64,000 bases of DNA, taken from contig NZ_JACJTB010000018.1 in assembly GCF_014698475.1 (NCBI RefSeq), positions 45,785 through 109,784 of the forward strand, written 5' to 3'. The notes beneath the pieces are model-generated. The model worked only from the letters and a program-made list of their open reading frames with translations, ran no database searches and was not told the DNA's origin. The stretch comes from Nostoc spongiaeforme FACHB-130. Lineage in GTDB: Bacteria > Cyanobacteriota > Cyanobacteriia > Cyanobacteriales > Nostocaceae. Position numbers and translations under genes: made by a program. Of this stretch, positions 7,658 through 16,312 are shown piece by piece (within the stretch, counting starts at the first letter, position 1; the number at the start of each line of letters is the position of its first letter).

Positions 7658-8737
7658 ATGCGACTGCCTTTTGTATTTAAAACTTTAACATTACTTGGCT
7701 TTTACTTACCTATACCCTTGAGTATGCTTCCAAGCCTGCAAGTTGTAGCAGATACACCTTCTGTTGCTACAAAGGCTGATAAACCGCAGCGTTTGAAATT
7801 AACTTTATCAGGACACACTGAACCTGTTCGTGCATTAGCTCTTGCACCCAATGGTCAACTTCTTGCTAGTGGTAGTGATGATAAAACAATCAAGCTTTGG
7901 AATCCAAATACAGGTGTATTGCTTCGGACTTTAACTGGACATAAAGAGCGGATTAAATCAATAGTAATTACTCCAGACGCTCAAACTGTGATTAGTACTA
8001 GTTTCGATAACACTATCAAATTTTGGAATACGCAAACAGGCGAGCAAATTCGCACAATTGGCGAAAAAACAGGGGTGAGAGCAATGTTATTGACCCCAGA
8101 TGGACAAACTTTAATTAGTGGTAGTGGTGATACAACCATCAAATTTCGGAATCTCAAAACTCGCAAAATTGATCGCATCTTGAAAGTAGAAACAACAGCA
8201 CTTGCAATTAGTCGTGACGGTAAAACTCTCTATAGTGGCGGTGAAAACGGTGGTAAAATTCGAGTTTGGAATATGCTAACAGGTAAACAACTACGCAGTT
8301 TTACTCCACCACTACCAAAAAAAGAAGACCTGATTACTGGTTCGGAAAAAGCATCATCTCCAATTACTCTTGCTGTTAGTAATGATGGAAAAATGCTGCT
8401 GAGTGGTGGCTATGACGATAGTTTTCAATCTGCTGGAGTTAGGACTACAGATGGTAAAAGTTTCAAAGCTTGGAACTTGAACACAGGAAAGTTAATTCAT
8501 AATTTTTCTCTGGGTACAAGTATTGATGCCTTAGTTATCAGTCCCGATAGCAAGACATTTATTACTGGCGGTTTAGGTAGATCAGTTATAGTGCGTGATA
8601 TCATCACTGGAAAATCAGTCTTGGAGTTGATTGGACATGGCGGTGGCATTTATGGACTTGCCTTGAATAGTGATGGTCAAACTTTATATAGTGGTAGTGG
8701 TGATAAATCTGTTAAAGTTTGGCAAATCAAACCTTAA
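7658..8737 (+). CDS. exported WD40-repeat protein
   Basis: 359 aa. A hydrophobic N-terminal segment (about 5-30, ending VVADTPS) looks like a signal peptide. It is followed by about seven WD40 blades with typical spacing and endings: SGSDDKTIKLWN, STSFDNTIKFWN, SGSGDTTIKFRN, IRVWN, FKAWN, VIVRD and VKVWQ at the extreme C-terminus. A seven-bladed propeller outside the cytoplasmic membrane is expected, as a protein-interaction scaffold; no partner can be named. It converges on the carbonic anhydrase gene. Confidence 0.88.
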   Translation: MRLPFVFKTLTLLGFYLPIPLSMLPSLQVVADTPSVATKADKPQRLKLTLSGHTEPVRALALAPNGQLLASGSDDKTIKLWNPNTGVLLRTLTGHKERIKSIVITPDAQTVISTSFDNTIKFWNTQTGEQIRTIGEKTGVRAMLLTPDGQTLISGSGDTTIKFRNLKTRKIDRILKVETTALAISRDGKTLYSGGENGGKIRVWNMLTGKQLRSFTPPLPKKEDLITGSEKASSPITLAVSNDGKMLLSGGYDDSFQSAGVRTTDGKSFKAWNLNTGKLIHNFSLGTSIDALVISPDSKTFITGGLGRSVIVRDIITGKSVLELIGHGGGIYGLALNSDGQTLYSGSGDKSVKVWQIKP

Positions 8738-8814
8738 TCTGGACAATTTCAAAGCTTGAGTGCCAGGAATAGTAAAACTTTTCCTCCTGCCTCCTGCCTT
8801 CTGCTATGTTCTAT

Positions 8815-9450
8815 TCAAATTCCCATCAAAGCTAATTTGCGTATGTGCCATTGTTTGGTGAAAACATGCAAATCTTTGATTAAACCTGTGCTGATATCTA
8901 TTACCCATCCGTGGACTTCTGGTGCTTTGCCTTGTTGCAAAGCCTGACGCATAATCGAAGTTTGGTAGAGATTTTTAATTTGCATTGCTACATTTAATTC
9001 TGCTAAACGATTCCAGCGTTCTTGTTGTGTGGGTAACGCATCAATTTCTTCTTGTTTCTGCAAATAAATCTCTCGAATTGGATTTACCCAATTATCAATT
9101 ATTCCAGTTGTTCTACCTTCTAATGCGGCTTTAATACCTCCGCATCCATAGTGACCAGCCACGATAATATATTTCACCTCAAGATGAGAAATTGCGTAGT
9201 CTAAAATTGACAAGAAGTTCATATCTGTGAGGCAAACTTGATTGGCAATGTTACGATGGACAAACAATTCTCCTGGCTCTGTGCCGGTAAATTTAGTTAA
9301 GGCTATACGACTGTCGGAACACCCAATGTAGAGATAAGGTGGTTTTTGTCCCGATGCTAATTCTTCAAAGTAAGTACCATCTTGAGCTTTTTTTTGGGCA
9401 GCCCAAATTCGATTGTTTCGCAATATTTCTTCAATGGTGTGAGGAATCAT
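8815..9450 (-). CDS. beta-class carbonic anhydrase
   Basis: 211 aa. Zinc ligands and catalytic residues are all visible: C44-x-D46-x-R48 in CSDSR, and H100-x-x-C103 in GHYGCGG. It interconverts CO2 and bicarbonate. There is no carboxysomal CcaA-type C-terminal extension and no signal peptide, so a soluble enzyme is expected. A gaggt site precedes the ATG. Together with flv4-2 it gives this end of the window a low-CO2 or light-acclimation flavour, but it is transcribed separately. Confidence 0.93.
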   Translation of the reverse strand: MIPHTIEEILRNNRIWAAQKKAQDGTYFEELASGQKPPYLYIGCSDSRIALTKFTGTEPGELFVHRNIANQVCLTDMNFLSILDYAISHLEVKYIIVAGHYGCGGIKAALEGRTTGIIDNWVNPIREIYLQKQEEIDALPTQQERWNRLAELNVAMQIKNLYQTSIMRQALQQGKAPEVHGWVIDISTGLIKDLHVFTKQWHIRKLALMGI

Positions 9451-9950
9451 CTTCTAAACCTCGAAGATTAGGTTTTTGATTTGTCGTCTCATTGCGTAAT
9501 TTCTATTAGTTTTGTGCCAACTAATACGATTTCACTCTCTCAACAGATTGTAATTTGAGGTGTAGCGATCGCATTTCCTTATTCATCAATGACATAGCAA
9601 TCCTGTTTGATTTATCAACTACTGATGAAAGCTAGGGAATAGAGAGTAGGTTTGTTTTTATCTCCCAAACAGACTGCTATATTTCTTAAATAGCAATATC
9701 AAGGTAAATAATCAATTAACAAAACATAAAAACATTCTGATTTTTAAGATTTTTTGTATTTAATATACAAAATTTGATAAAATGGTAATAAATCTATAAT
9801 TTATATAAAATTAGCAGTCATAAATCAGTTAATTTAGGTTGATTTTTCCAGAATTATGACTTTGGAATTATAATCATCCCAAAAAGACTGAAATTATAAA
9901 GCTAAAATTGGTATGATGCCAGCGATGGGACTTTAAGGAAAATAAATTCA
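9451..9950. promoter_or_regulatory. 500-base divergent promoter region
   Basis: AT-rich region between the divergent carbonic anhydrase and aldolase genes. An aaggaa ribosome site at 9935-9940 precedes the GTG start of the aldolase. I found no repeat, RNA or gene in it. Promoter elements must lie here, but none stands out. Confidence 0.5.
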
Positions 9951-10592
9951 GTGACCTTATTTTTGGACTCAGCGATCGCAGCAGAAGCACAAGCTGCTAA
10001 AAAGTTAGGTTGGGTAAAAGGCATCACTACTAACCCAACATTATTAGCCAAAAGCCCGTTACCTGTTGAGACGACGTTAAAACAACTGGCAGAATTAACC
10101 ACAGGGCCAGTATTTTATCAATTGATGGCTGCTGAATTTGAAGAAATGGTAGCAGAAGGCAGAGCCGCCTTTAAGTTAATTGGACAGCAAACAGTCTTAA
10201 AAATTCCTGCGTCGTTAGTTGGCTTTCAGGTCGTGGCGGAATTAGCACCAGAAATTCCCTGTGCAGTCACAGCTATATACAGTGCAGCACAAGCCGCAGT
10301 CTCTCAAGAAGCTGGGGCAAAATATGCGATCGCCTACGTCAATCGAGCGACTAGACTATTAGGTGATGGAGTCGCATTAGTCCAGGAAATGGCCAGTGTT
10401 TTAAAGGGAAGCAGCACGGAAATTATGGCAGCCAGCATCAAATCTCCCCAAGAAGCCGTCGCATCCCTACAAGCTGGCGCTCACCATCTCACCTTACCCT
10501 TAGCAATGTTGCAGTCGATGACAAATCACGAACTGTCAGTGCAAACCATTGATGAATTTGCCGAAAATGGACGGGGGATTTTGCAGGCGTAA
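9951..10592 (+). CDS. transaldolase-family fructose-6-phosphate aldolase-like protein
   Basis: 213 aa, the short (FSA/TalC-like) branch of the transaldolase family, a class I Schiff-base aldolase. The N-terminal FLDSA and GITTNPTLLAKS are family motifs, and K84 in VLKIPAS is the expected Schiff-base lysine. The length matches FSA and single-domain transaldolases rather than the 330-aa plant or enteric enzyme. It either cleaves fructose 6-phosphate to dihydroxyacetone and glyceraldehyde 3-phosphate or acts as a transaldolase in the pentose phosphate pathway; sequence alone does not decide. It starts at GTG, with aaggaa ten bases upstream. Confidence 0.9.
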   Translation: MTLFLDSAIAAEAQAAKKLGWVKGITTNPTLLAKSPLPVETTLKQLAELTTGPVFYQLMAAEFEEMVAEGRAAFKLIGQQTVLKIPASLVGFQVVAELAPEIPCAVTAIYSAAQAAVSQEAGAKYAIAYVNRATRLLGDGVALVQEMASVLKGSSTEIMAASIKSPQEAVASLQAGAHHLTLPLAMLQSMTNHELSVQTIDEFAENGRGILQA

Positions 10593-10684
10593 AAGTGTAG
10601 GTGTTTTACGAACTTGCTGGAAATGAGGCAAGGGGGAAAAGGTAGTAGAGATATAAGTAGGGTGTAGGTGTGAAAAAACCCTCA

Positions 10685-10824
10685 CACCCATTCTTAACAG
10701 ACAAGCTTGGTGCGTCAGTCCTGACATTTACACCCCTATACCCTTAAACCCCTACACCCATTCTTAACAAACAACCTTTGTGCAGAAGTCCTGACATTTA
10801 CACCCCTACACCCAGCCTTAACAG
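10685..10824. repeat. two imperfect direct repeats, 70-bp period
   Basis: The unit begins CACCCATTCTTAACA and ends near CAGTCCTGACATTTACACCCC; it starts at 10685 and again at 10755. A third partial match (acccagccttaacag) follows at 10809. It lies between convergent genes and is non-coding. Heptamer-like ACACCCCT motifs inside it are shared with other short tandem repeats of this genome type. Confidence 0.8.
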
Positions 10825-10833
10825 ATGTAATTT

Positions 10834-11040
10834 CTATTCCTTTTGTGTTTCCTCATCTGGACGTTGAATAGCTGGAGGATAATCCACAAATTCTTGGGTT
10901 CTGGTGGTATTTGTGGTTGCTCCTTCTAATAACTCATCTTCTGGATTTACAGTTTTATCAGCAGCCATATCCATACGGCCTTCAGCATTAGTATTGGGTT
11001 TATCTCCAGTGCCTTTATGACTTGCATGACCGCTAGGCAT
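10834..11040 (-). CDS. small hypothetical protein
   Basis: 68 aa from the ATG at 11040, which a GGAG site at 11049-11052 precedes; a GTG five codons upstream overlaps that site and is rejected. The protein is hydrophilic and looks disordered, rich in Thr, Asp, Glu, Pro and Asn (NPEDELLEGATTNTT, YPPAIQRPDEE). No known domain is seen. It is probably a real small gene because it has a good ribosome site and ordinary codon use, but its role is unknown. Confidence 0.55.
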   Translation of the reverse strand: MPSGHASHKGTGDKPNTNAEGRMDMAADKTVNPEDELLEGATTNTTRTQEFVDYPPAIQRPDEETQKE

Positions 11041-11327
11041 AACTATTTTCTCCACAGTGATATTCTAGATTCACACTCCCAACCTAAACTGACTAACTAG
11101 ACATCAAACACTATCAGAAGACTTAAATCGAAGTTAGATGAATACGGATGTCTCTGTCTGAAGAGAGTAAATTGGTGAGTGTTGAGTTACCTTGATGCAA
11201 TATTTGCAACTTCAGGTTTGACAATTAATCATTGATTTGAATAAAACTTACAAATCAACACACACTGATTCAATTTCATTTGCTTGAATAGCTATATTGA
11301 TAGAATTGAAATTCATGCTTCTGGACT

Positions 11328-11573
11328 ATGGCAAGTAAATATATAGACGTGCAGGAATACACTGTTAGAGCGCATAAAAGACTAATTCACACCAGAGTCT
11401 TTCACTTTGTCTGCAAAGAATGTAATCAGACAACTAAACGCGAGACTTATGGCCCTCGTCCTTTATATTGCGAAAGCTGCCGTCCCCCACAAGCGCCACG
11501 CAAATCTCCGCAGCCATCTCAAAAAGCCAAACCAAGGCCAATGACTTACACAAGTGACACCACTCTGGGTTGA
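11328..11573 (+). CDS. small zinc-ribbon-like protein
   Basis: 81 aa. Two CxxC pairs (CKEC and CESC, about 20 residues apart) suggest one zinc ribbon in residues 28-53. A basic, proline-rich tail ([20 protein letters not shown]) follows, so nucleic-acid binding is plausible. It lies 11 bases before the next gene on the same strand and is likely co-transcribed with it. The family is not recognised; the zinc site is inferred from the cysteine pattern. Confidence 0.6.
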   Translation: MASKYIDVQEYTVRAHKRLIHTRVFHFVCKECNQTTKRETYGPRPLYCESCRPPQAPRKSPQPSQKAKPRPMTYTSDTTLG

Positions 11574-11584
11574 TGTAACGCTTT

Positions 11585-12589
11585 ATGAAACCGCAATTGC
11601 AATTGGAACCACCCCCACAATCATTAATCACGCCTTTGTTAGAGTTACGAGACTACTATGCGCGATTGGTTGAAGAATATGGCACTTTATACAATCAGGC
11701 GCGATCGCAACTTGATAATGTCGAAGGTTTGTTATCTAGCTGGTCTTCACTCTCAGAAGCTAACAACAAGCTACTGACAGTTGAAGTTGTGAACGAAATG
11801 CTTTCGGCCTCTAAAGAAGATTTACTTTTATCTCCTTCGGCGCAGAAATCTAATGGCGAATTAGAGGCGCATCCAGATTCACCACAACCAAACACAGAAG
11901 CATTAGAAACAGATAGTTCTGCTGCAACAACCAACATCAACGAGTCCCCAGTTACAGAAATAACTTTCTCAAACAGAGATTTCTCGCTAAACAATGTAGA
12001 TATCCCAATGTTGAGTGAGTATAACTCTTTAACTCGGATGGAAGCTATCAAACAGCTATTAGAACAACATTTGGGTACTGTCTGTCACATAGATTTCATT
12101 GTGCGATCGCTTTATGGTGACTTAGAACCCCATGTTTTTAAAGTGGTCAAAGGTAGAGTGCAATCTTCACTTACCCAAGGTAGAGAAAGACAAGCTTGGT
12201 TTGGTATACCGAATGAACCCGGTTGTTACACCCTAGATTTGAGTTTAGTCACCACTAATCAAAGCAGCAGTAACTCTAAGACTGGGAAAACTAAGAAGAA
12301 ACCTGTTGTCGTACCACAAGCAAAAGTTGTTCCAATGCTCAAAGCCTATGAAGGACAATTTTTGATTGATGCTTTAACCATTTTCTTTAGGCAACATCCA
12401 GGGAAAGTTTTTAGTGTGGCTGAAGTCATCACAGGAATTTATGGCAACCTGAATGCGGAAGAAGTGCGAGAAGTGAAAAGTAAGGTACTAAATGAACTCT
12501 CACGCGGTTATCGCATAGGACGCTTTTCTAGAATGCCCGATACAGTTGGCTTTTATACTTGGGATACAAAGTTAGTTCGTAAGGGGTAG
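11585..12589 (+). CDS. hypothetical protein with two winged-helix-like repeats
   Basis: 334 aa. The N-terminal 70 residues look coiled-coil-like, then comes a low-complexity Ser/Glu/Asn linker (about 75-150). Two related 62-residue modules follow, at about 155-218 and 266-327. They share the order: acidic/His start, hydrophobic helix, YG(D/N)L, V(K)x(K)V, GR or RG, G-F/C-YT-x-D. A basic linker (KTGKTKKKP) lies between them. The arrangement suggests a duplicated winged-helix or HARE-type DNA-binding module, but that is inference from pattern. It pairs with the zinc-ribbon gene upstream. Confidence 0.65.
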   Translation: MKPQLQLEPPPQSLITPLLELRDYYARLVEEYGTLYNQARSQLDNVEGLLSSWSSLSEANNKLLTVEVVNEMLSASKEDLLLSPSAQKSNGELEAHPDSPQPNTEALETDSSAATTNINESPVTEITFSNRDFSLNNVDIPMLSEYNSLTRMEAIKQLLEQHLGTVCHIDFIVRSLYGDLEPHVFKVVKGRVQSSLTQGRERQAWFGIPNEPGCYTLDLSLVTTNQSSSNSKTGKTKKKPVVVPQAKVVPMLKAYEGQFLIDALTIFFRQHPGKVFSVAEVITGIYGNLNAEEVREVKSKVLNELSRGYRIGRFSRMPDTVGFYTWDTKLVRKG

Positions 12590-12690
<101 letters not shown>

Positions 12691-12693
12691 TAC

Positions 12694-14205
12694 TTAATCT
12701 ATCCAGGCTAAACTACGCTGAACTGCTTTTTGCCAAGTGCTAAAGTTAGCCAAGGCGTTATTCCTGGATGGATCAGGCTCAAAGATGTGGTCTATTTGCC
12801 GTTGATTAACTAATGTGGTGTAGCTGTCCCAAAATCCAACTGCTAAACCGGCGGCAAATGCTACTCCTTGTACGGTGGTATCGCGCATTTTTGGGCGTTC
12901 TACAGGTATGCCCAAGACATCGGCTTGAAATTGCATCAGGAAGTTATTTTCACAAGCGCCGCCATCGACAATTAACCGCTTCATTGGTGTAGGAGAACAA
13001 GCATTGATGGCTTGAACAACTTCCACAACTTGGTAAGCGATCGCTTCTAGGACAGCCCGCACTAAATGTTGGGGTTGGACGCTGGCGGTAATCCCAAAAA
13101 AGGCTCCTCTAGCATTCATATCCCAGTACGGCGCACCCAGTCCACTAAAGGCAGGGACAAAATACACGCCGCCGTTATCTGAAACTTGGTTAGCCATTGC
13201 TTCGGTTTCGGCGGCAGTTTTAATGACTTTGATGCCATCGCGCAACCATTGGATACAAGCGCCACTAGTAAACATACTGCCTTCTAAGGCATAACCAATT
13301 TGTAAATTACTGCCGTCTTGAGTTTGTGTCCAAGCCAAGGTGGAAATGAGTTGATTTTGCGATCGCACAATTTCTGCACCTGTATGAGCTACCAAAAAGC
13401 TACCAGTGCCATAAGTACATTTCATTAACCCAGGGCGATCGCAGCCATGACCAAATAATGCTGCTTGTTGGTCGCCTAAAATCGCTGTGATCGGAATTTC
13501 CACACCCAGCAAAGTTTGATCAGTCACACCAAATTTACCTAAACTGGGTTGAATCTGGGGCAGAATCTGAGCCGGAATTTGTAAGATTTCCAGTAATGTT
13601 TCATCCCAAATGCAGGTTTTGAGGTTCATTAACATTGTGCGGCTGGCGTTGCTGTGGTCGGTCGCGTGGACTTTGCCGCCTGTTAATTTCCACAACACCC
13701 AAGTATCAATTGTGCCTGCCAAAACATTGTTTAAGTCAATGTCTACAACGTTTTCTAATAACCATCTCAACTTGGTTGCCGAAAAATAAGCATCAATCAC
13801 CAAGCCAGTGCGGTTATAAATTTCTGCGGCGTAACCTTGGGCTTGTAATTGATTGCAAAGAGGTGCTGTGCGGCGGTCTTGCCAAACAATGGCTTTATGT
13901 AGCGGTTTACCAGTGGTTTTATCCCAAATTAAGCAGGTTTCCCGTTGTACAGTTAATCCCAAGGCGACGATATCTAATGGCGCAATTTCAGCATTGGCGA
14001 TCGCATTTTGCATTACCCAGCAGGTATCTTGCCAAATTTCTTCCGGGTCATGTTCTAACCAACCAGGCTGCGGATAATACTGGGTAAGTTCTTTATATGC
14101 TTGCCCAACAATTTGACCTGCGTTGTTAAACACAAAAGCACGGTTGCCTGTTGTACCCAAGTCCAAAGCCAAAATATAGCCTGATGATGGAGATTTACTG
14201 TCCAA
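12694..14205 (-). CDS. glpK: glycerol kinase
   Basis: 503 aa, FGGY carbohydrate kinase family; phosphorylates glycerol to glycerol 3-phosphate. The N-terminal LALDLGTTGNRAFVF is the first phosphate loop, ERETCLIWD and a WQDRRT motif follow, GDQQAALFGHGC is the family signature, and VDGGACENNFLMQ is the adenosine loop. Length equals that of E. coli GlpK. The only start that keeps the phosphate loop is a TTG; an in-frame stop lies eight codons upstream. A PAS-CRP regulator gene lies 123 bases upstream on the same strand and may control it. Confidence 0.93.
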   Translation of the reverse strand: MDSKSPSSGYILALDLGTTGNRAFVFNNAGQIVGQAYKELTQYYPQPGWLEHDPEEIWQDTCWVMQNAIANAEIAPLDIVALGLTVQRETCLIWDKTTGKPLHKAIVWQDRRTAPLCNQLQAQGYAAEIYNRTGLVIDAYFSATKLRWLLENVVDIDLNNVLAGTIDTWVLWKLTGGKVHATDHSNASRTMLMNLKTCIWDETLLEILQIPAQILPQIQPSLGKFGVTDQTLLGVEIPITAILGDQQAALFGHGCDRPGLMKCTYGTGSFLVAHTGAEIVRSQNQLISTLAWTQTQDGSNLQIGYALEGSMFTSGACIQWLRDGIKVIKTAAETEAMANQVSDNGGVYFVPAFSGLGAPYWDMNARGAFFGITASVQPQHLVRAVLEAIAYQVVEVVQAINACSPTPMKRLIVDGGACENNFLMQFQADVLGIPVERPKMRDTTVQGVAFAAGLAVGFWDSYTTLVNQRQIDHIFEPDPSRNNALANFSTWQKAVQRSLAWID

Positions 14206-14328
14206 GGTTACTGATGAAGTCTGAAGTCAGGAGTTATTTTTGGGTAAGAATATCACAAAGTATGGGCTTGAGATCAGTCCGATGATATTTCTACATTTTT
14301 GCCCACTCTTCCCGACTTAGTTCAAAGG

Positions 14329-15507
14329 CTAAATTCTGGCTGCTGAATTCTTCAAAATAATATGTTTTTTAGCATCAATACTAATTAAACCTTGTTGTTG
14401 TAATTTTCCTAACAATCTTGTAATGGTGACTCTGGTAGTACCGCAAGCACTTGCTATATCTTCATGAGTCAAGCGGACGCTTAAGCGAGTCCCTTCTTCT
14501 ACTGGTTTACCAATTTCCTGTTTGAGAAGTTCTAATAAATGTTGTAATCGGTCTTCGACTAATTGCTTTTTGGAGATGACTAAAAAGGATTCTGTCTGTT
14601 GTAACCGTTGATTGATTTTAGGTAACAAACTATGACTCAATGCTGGTGTCACTAATATTTCTGACACATAAATTGGTACTAACTCCACATCAGATAAAGC
14701 AGTGGCTTGGTAAATGGATAGAGAAGTCATCCCAGAACCAAACACCATTTGCGTTTTTGCCAATCCTAACAAGACTTCTTCGCCAGTTTCACAAAATGTA
14801 CTGAGTTTGACTAAACCTTGGAAAATATACCAAACCACTGAGTTATTGAGAGGAATGGTTTCCCCTTTAGAATATTTGTATCGGGGGCGATTTTGGATGA
14901 AATCGCTGTAACTCTCGGCTGATATTAATTCTGTTTGCTGGCGATCACCAATATTCCGCAGTAACCAGAGTAAATTAATCGCGTTACCTTCTGGGTTGCG
15001 GATGACTCTGACTGTGAAAGCTGCGTCAAAATATTCGCCATGACGTTGTTGCAATCGGATGACTAACTCTTTGGTTTTATCTGCTTGATATAGCTGATTG
15101 AGTTCTTGGCGAAAGTGCTGCCGTTCTTCTAAACAAACAAAGTTAATCATGGCTTTGCCGATGAGAAATTGTTTGGAAATATTCAATAATTCCTCTGCGG
15201 CTACGTTAGCGTTTTGAATAATACCTTCTTTATCAGTAACTAAATAGCCATCTGGTGCATACTCAAATAAATCTTGGTAATGTTGGCGTTCTGTTTCTAG
15301 TAGATTTTGTGTTTCTTTCAGTGCTTCATTTTGCTGATACAGTTCTTCTGCTGCTAACTGTAACATTTTGGAATTACTATAAAGTTCTTGATAAGCCTGG
15401 GGTAGCATATCGGCAGGAATCCAAGGTAAAATACTAGCAGTTTGATACAAATCTGCTAGAGGTTTGTGCAAAGCTTCTAAACGTTTGATAAATAATTTTA
15501 TATTCAT
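14329..15507 (-). CDS. PAS-domain CRP/FNR-family transcription regulator
   Basis: 392 aa. An N-terminal helical or coiled region (1-75) is followed by a PAS domain (78-190: YAPDGYLVTDKEGIIQNANVAA). Next comes a CRP-type beta-roll (about 205-290: IFQGLVKLSTFCETGEEVLLGLA), then a CRP-family helix-turn-helix (343-385: LTHEDIASACGTTRVTITRLL). The recognition helix is very like that of NtcA (TRVTxTRLLG), so an NtcA-like target is possible. The beta-roll lacks an obvious cAMP-binding RxS cassette. The fusion would let a PAS ligand or redox signal act directly on a promoter. Glycerol kinase lies downstream on the same strand. Confidence 0.85.
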   Translation of the reverse strand: MNIKLFIKRLEALHKPLADLYQTASILPWIPADMLPQAYQELYSNSKMLQLAAEELYQQNEALKETQNLLETERQHYQDLFEYAPDGYLVTDKEGIIQNANVAAEELLNISKQFLIGKAMINFVCLEERQHFRQELNQLYQADKTKELVIRLQQRHGEYFDAAFTVRVIRNPEGNAINLLWLLRNIGDRQQTELISAESYSDFIQNRPRYKYSKGETIPLNNSVVWYIFQGLVKLSTFCETGEEVLLGLAKTQMVFGSGMTSLSIYQATALSDVELVPIYVSEILVTPALSHSLLPKINQRLQQTESFLVISKKQLVEDRLQHLLELLKQEIGKPVEEGTRLSVRLTHEDIASACGTTRVTITRLLGKLQQQGLISIDAKKHIILKNSAARI

Positions 15508-15737
15508 CTTATCGTCCTGCTATCTGCCAATAAGGTTCAGTTAATGTGATGAGATTTGATTTTTCAATTTCTGCTATACCTATTTGAGCAAGATTTGGGG
15601 GAGAATCCCCCAAACCCCCTCCAAAATTATTCTTTCGTTTTTTGTTGAGTCATTATTTTTTGGTTTTGTGGTGATTTAATTTTCTTATCTGAACCGTATT
15701 GTGCTATAGCTTTTCCTAGTCTGCTGAGGTACAAATT

Positions 15738-15773
15738 TATCTGCGTCCATCCGCGTCCATCGGCGGTTAATTA
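15738..15773. repeat. dispersed CCGCGTCCATC repeat, copy 2
   Basis: Has the same tandem CTGCGTCCATC / CCGCGTCCATC units and GCGGTTAATTA tail as the copy at 2251-2287. Confidence 0.75.
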
Positions 15774-16159
15774 TTCTTGCTTGTACTTCACTAGAATGAG
15801 AAATGCTATATCTGCTTGCATATATAAAGAACATCAAAATTTAAGGATTCTATTAACCAAAATAGTTGGTCTGATAAACTGCATAATGATGCTTTTTATC
15901 AGATAGAACTTCTGTATATTTAATATTGAGCATTATTCACTATTTAGAAGAATCTATGAACATAGATTCAGTCTGAAGTTATCTTACAGCCTACTAGTAG
16001 TTATTGCTTTTGCCTTTGTGACAAAAGTTTAGAATTGGCTCAAAAATCTGTAACAAAATGGCTAAACCGAGACTGCGATCGCACAACTATTTGTGAGATA
16101 ATTTGTTATTATCCAGAATAATTTATTTCTTGAAAAGCCCTAAATTGAGAATTTTAACT

Positions 16160-16183
16160 CCCCGACTTTTCAGAAATCGGGGA
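16160..16183. repeat. dispersed CCCCGACTT hairpin, copy 2
   Basis: CTCCCCGA / TCGGGGAT inverted repeat with a short loop, downstream of the convergence-free 3' end of the secreted thioredoxin-like gene. Confidence 0.7.
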
Positions 16184-16312
16184 TATTGTGATTTACAAAT
16201 GGTGTAGAACTGCAATAGCTTAACGATATGTGTGAATCTTATTGCTAACTTCTATCAAAAGAATAAACACACTACTACCGCAGGTATAGCTTTACCGATA
16301 GCCAAGTTTATA

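Larger units (their letters stand above)
15508..16312. other. 805-base intergenic region with several repeats
   Basis: No gene is visible. It contains a GGGGGAGAATCCCCCAAACCCCC motif near 15595-15620, the second CCGCGTCCATC repeat (15738-15773), a GAGAAATGCTATA motif at 15797, and a CCCCGACTT hairpin at 16160. The remainder is AT-rich. It probably includes the promoter of the PAS-CRP gene. Confidence 0.6.

Noticed and set aside
8756..8947. Plus-strand frame after the WD40 gene
   Set aside because: Overlaps the carbonic anhydrase gene in antisense and has no family features.
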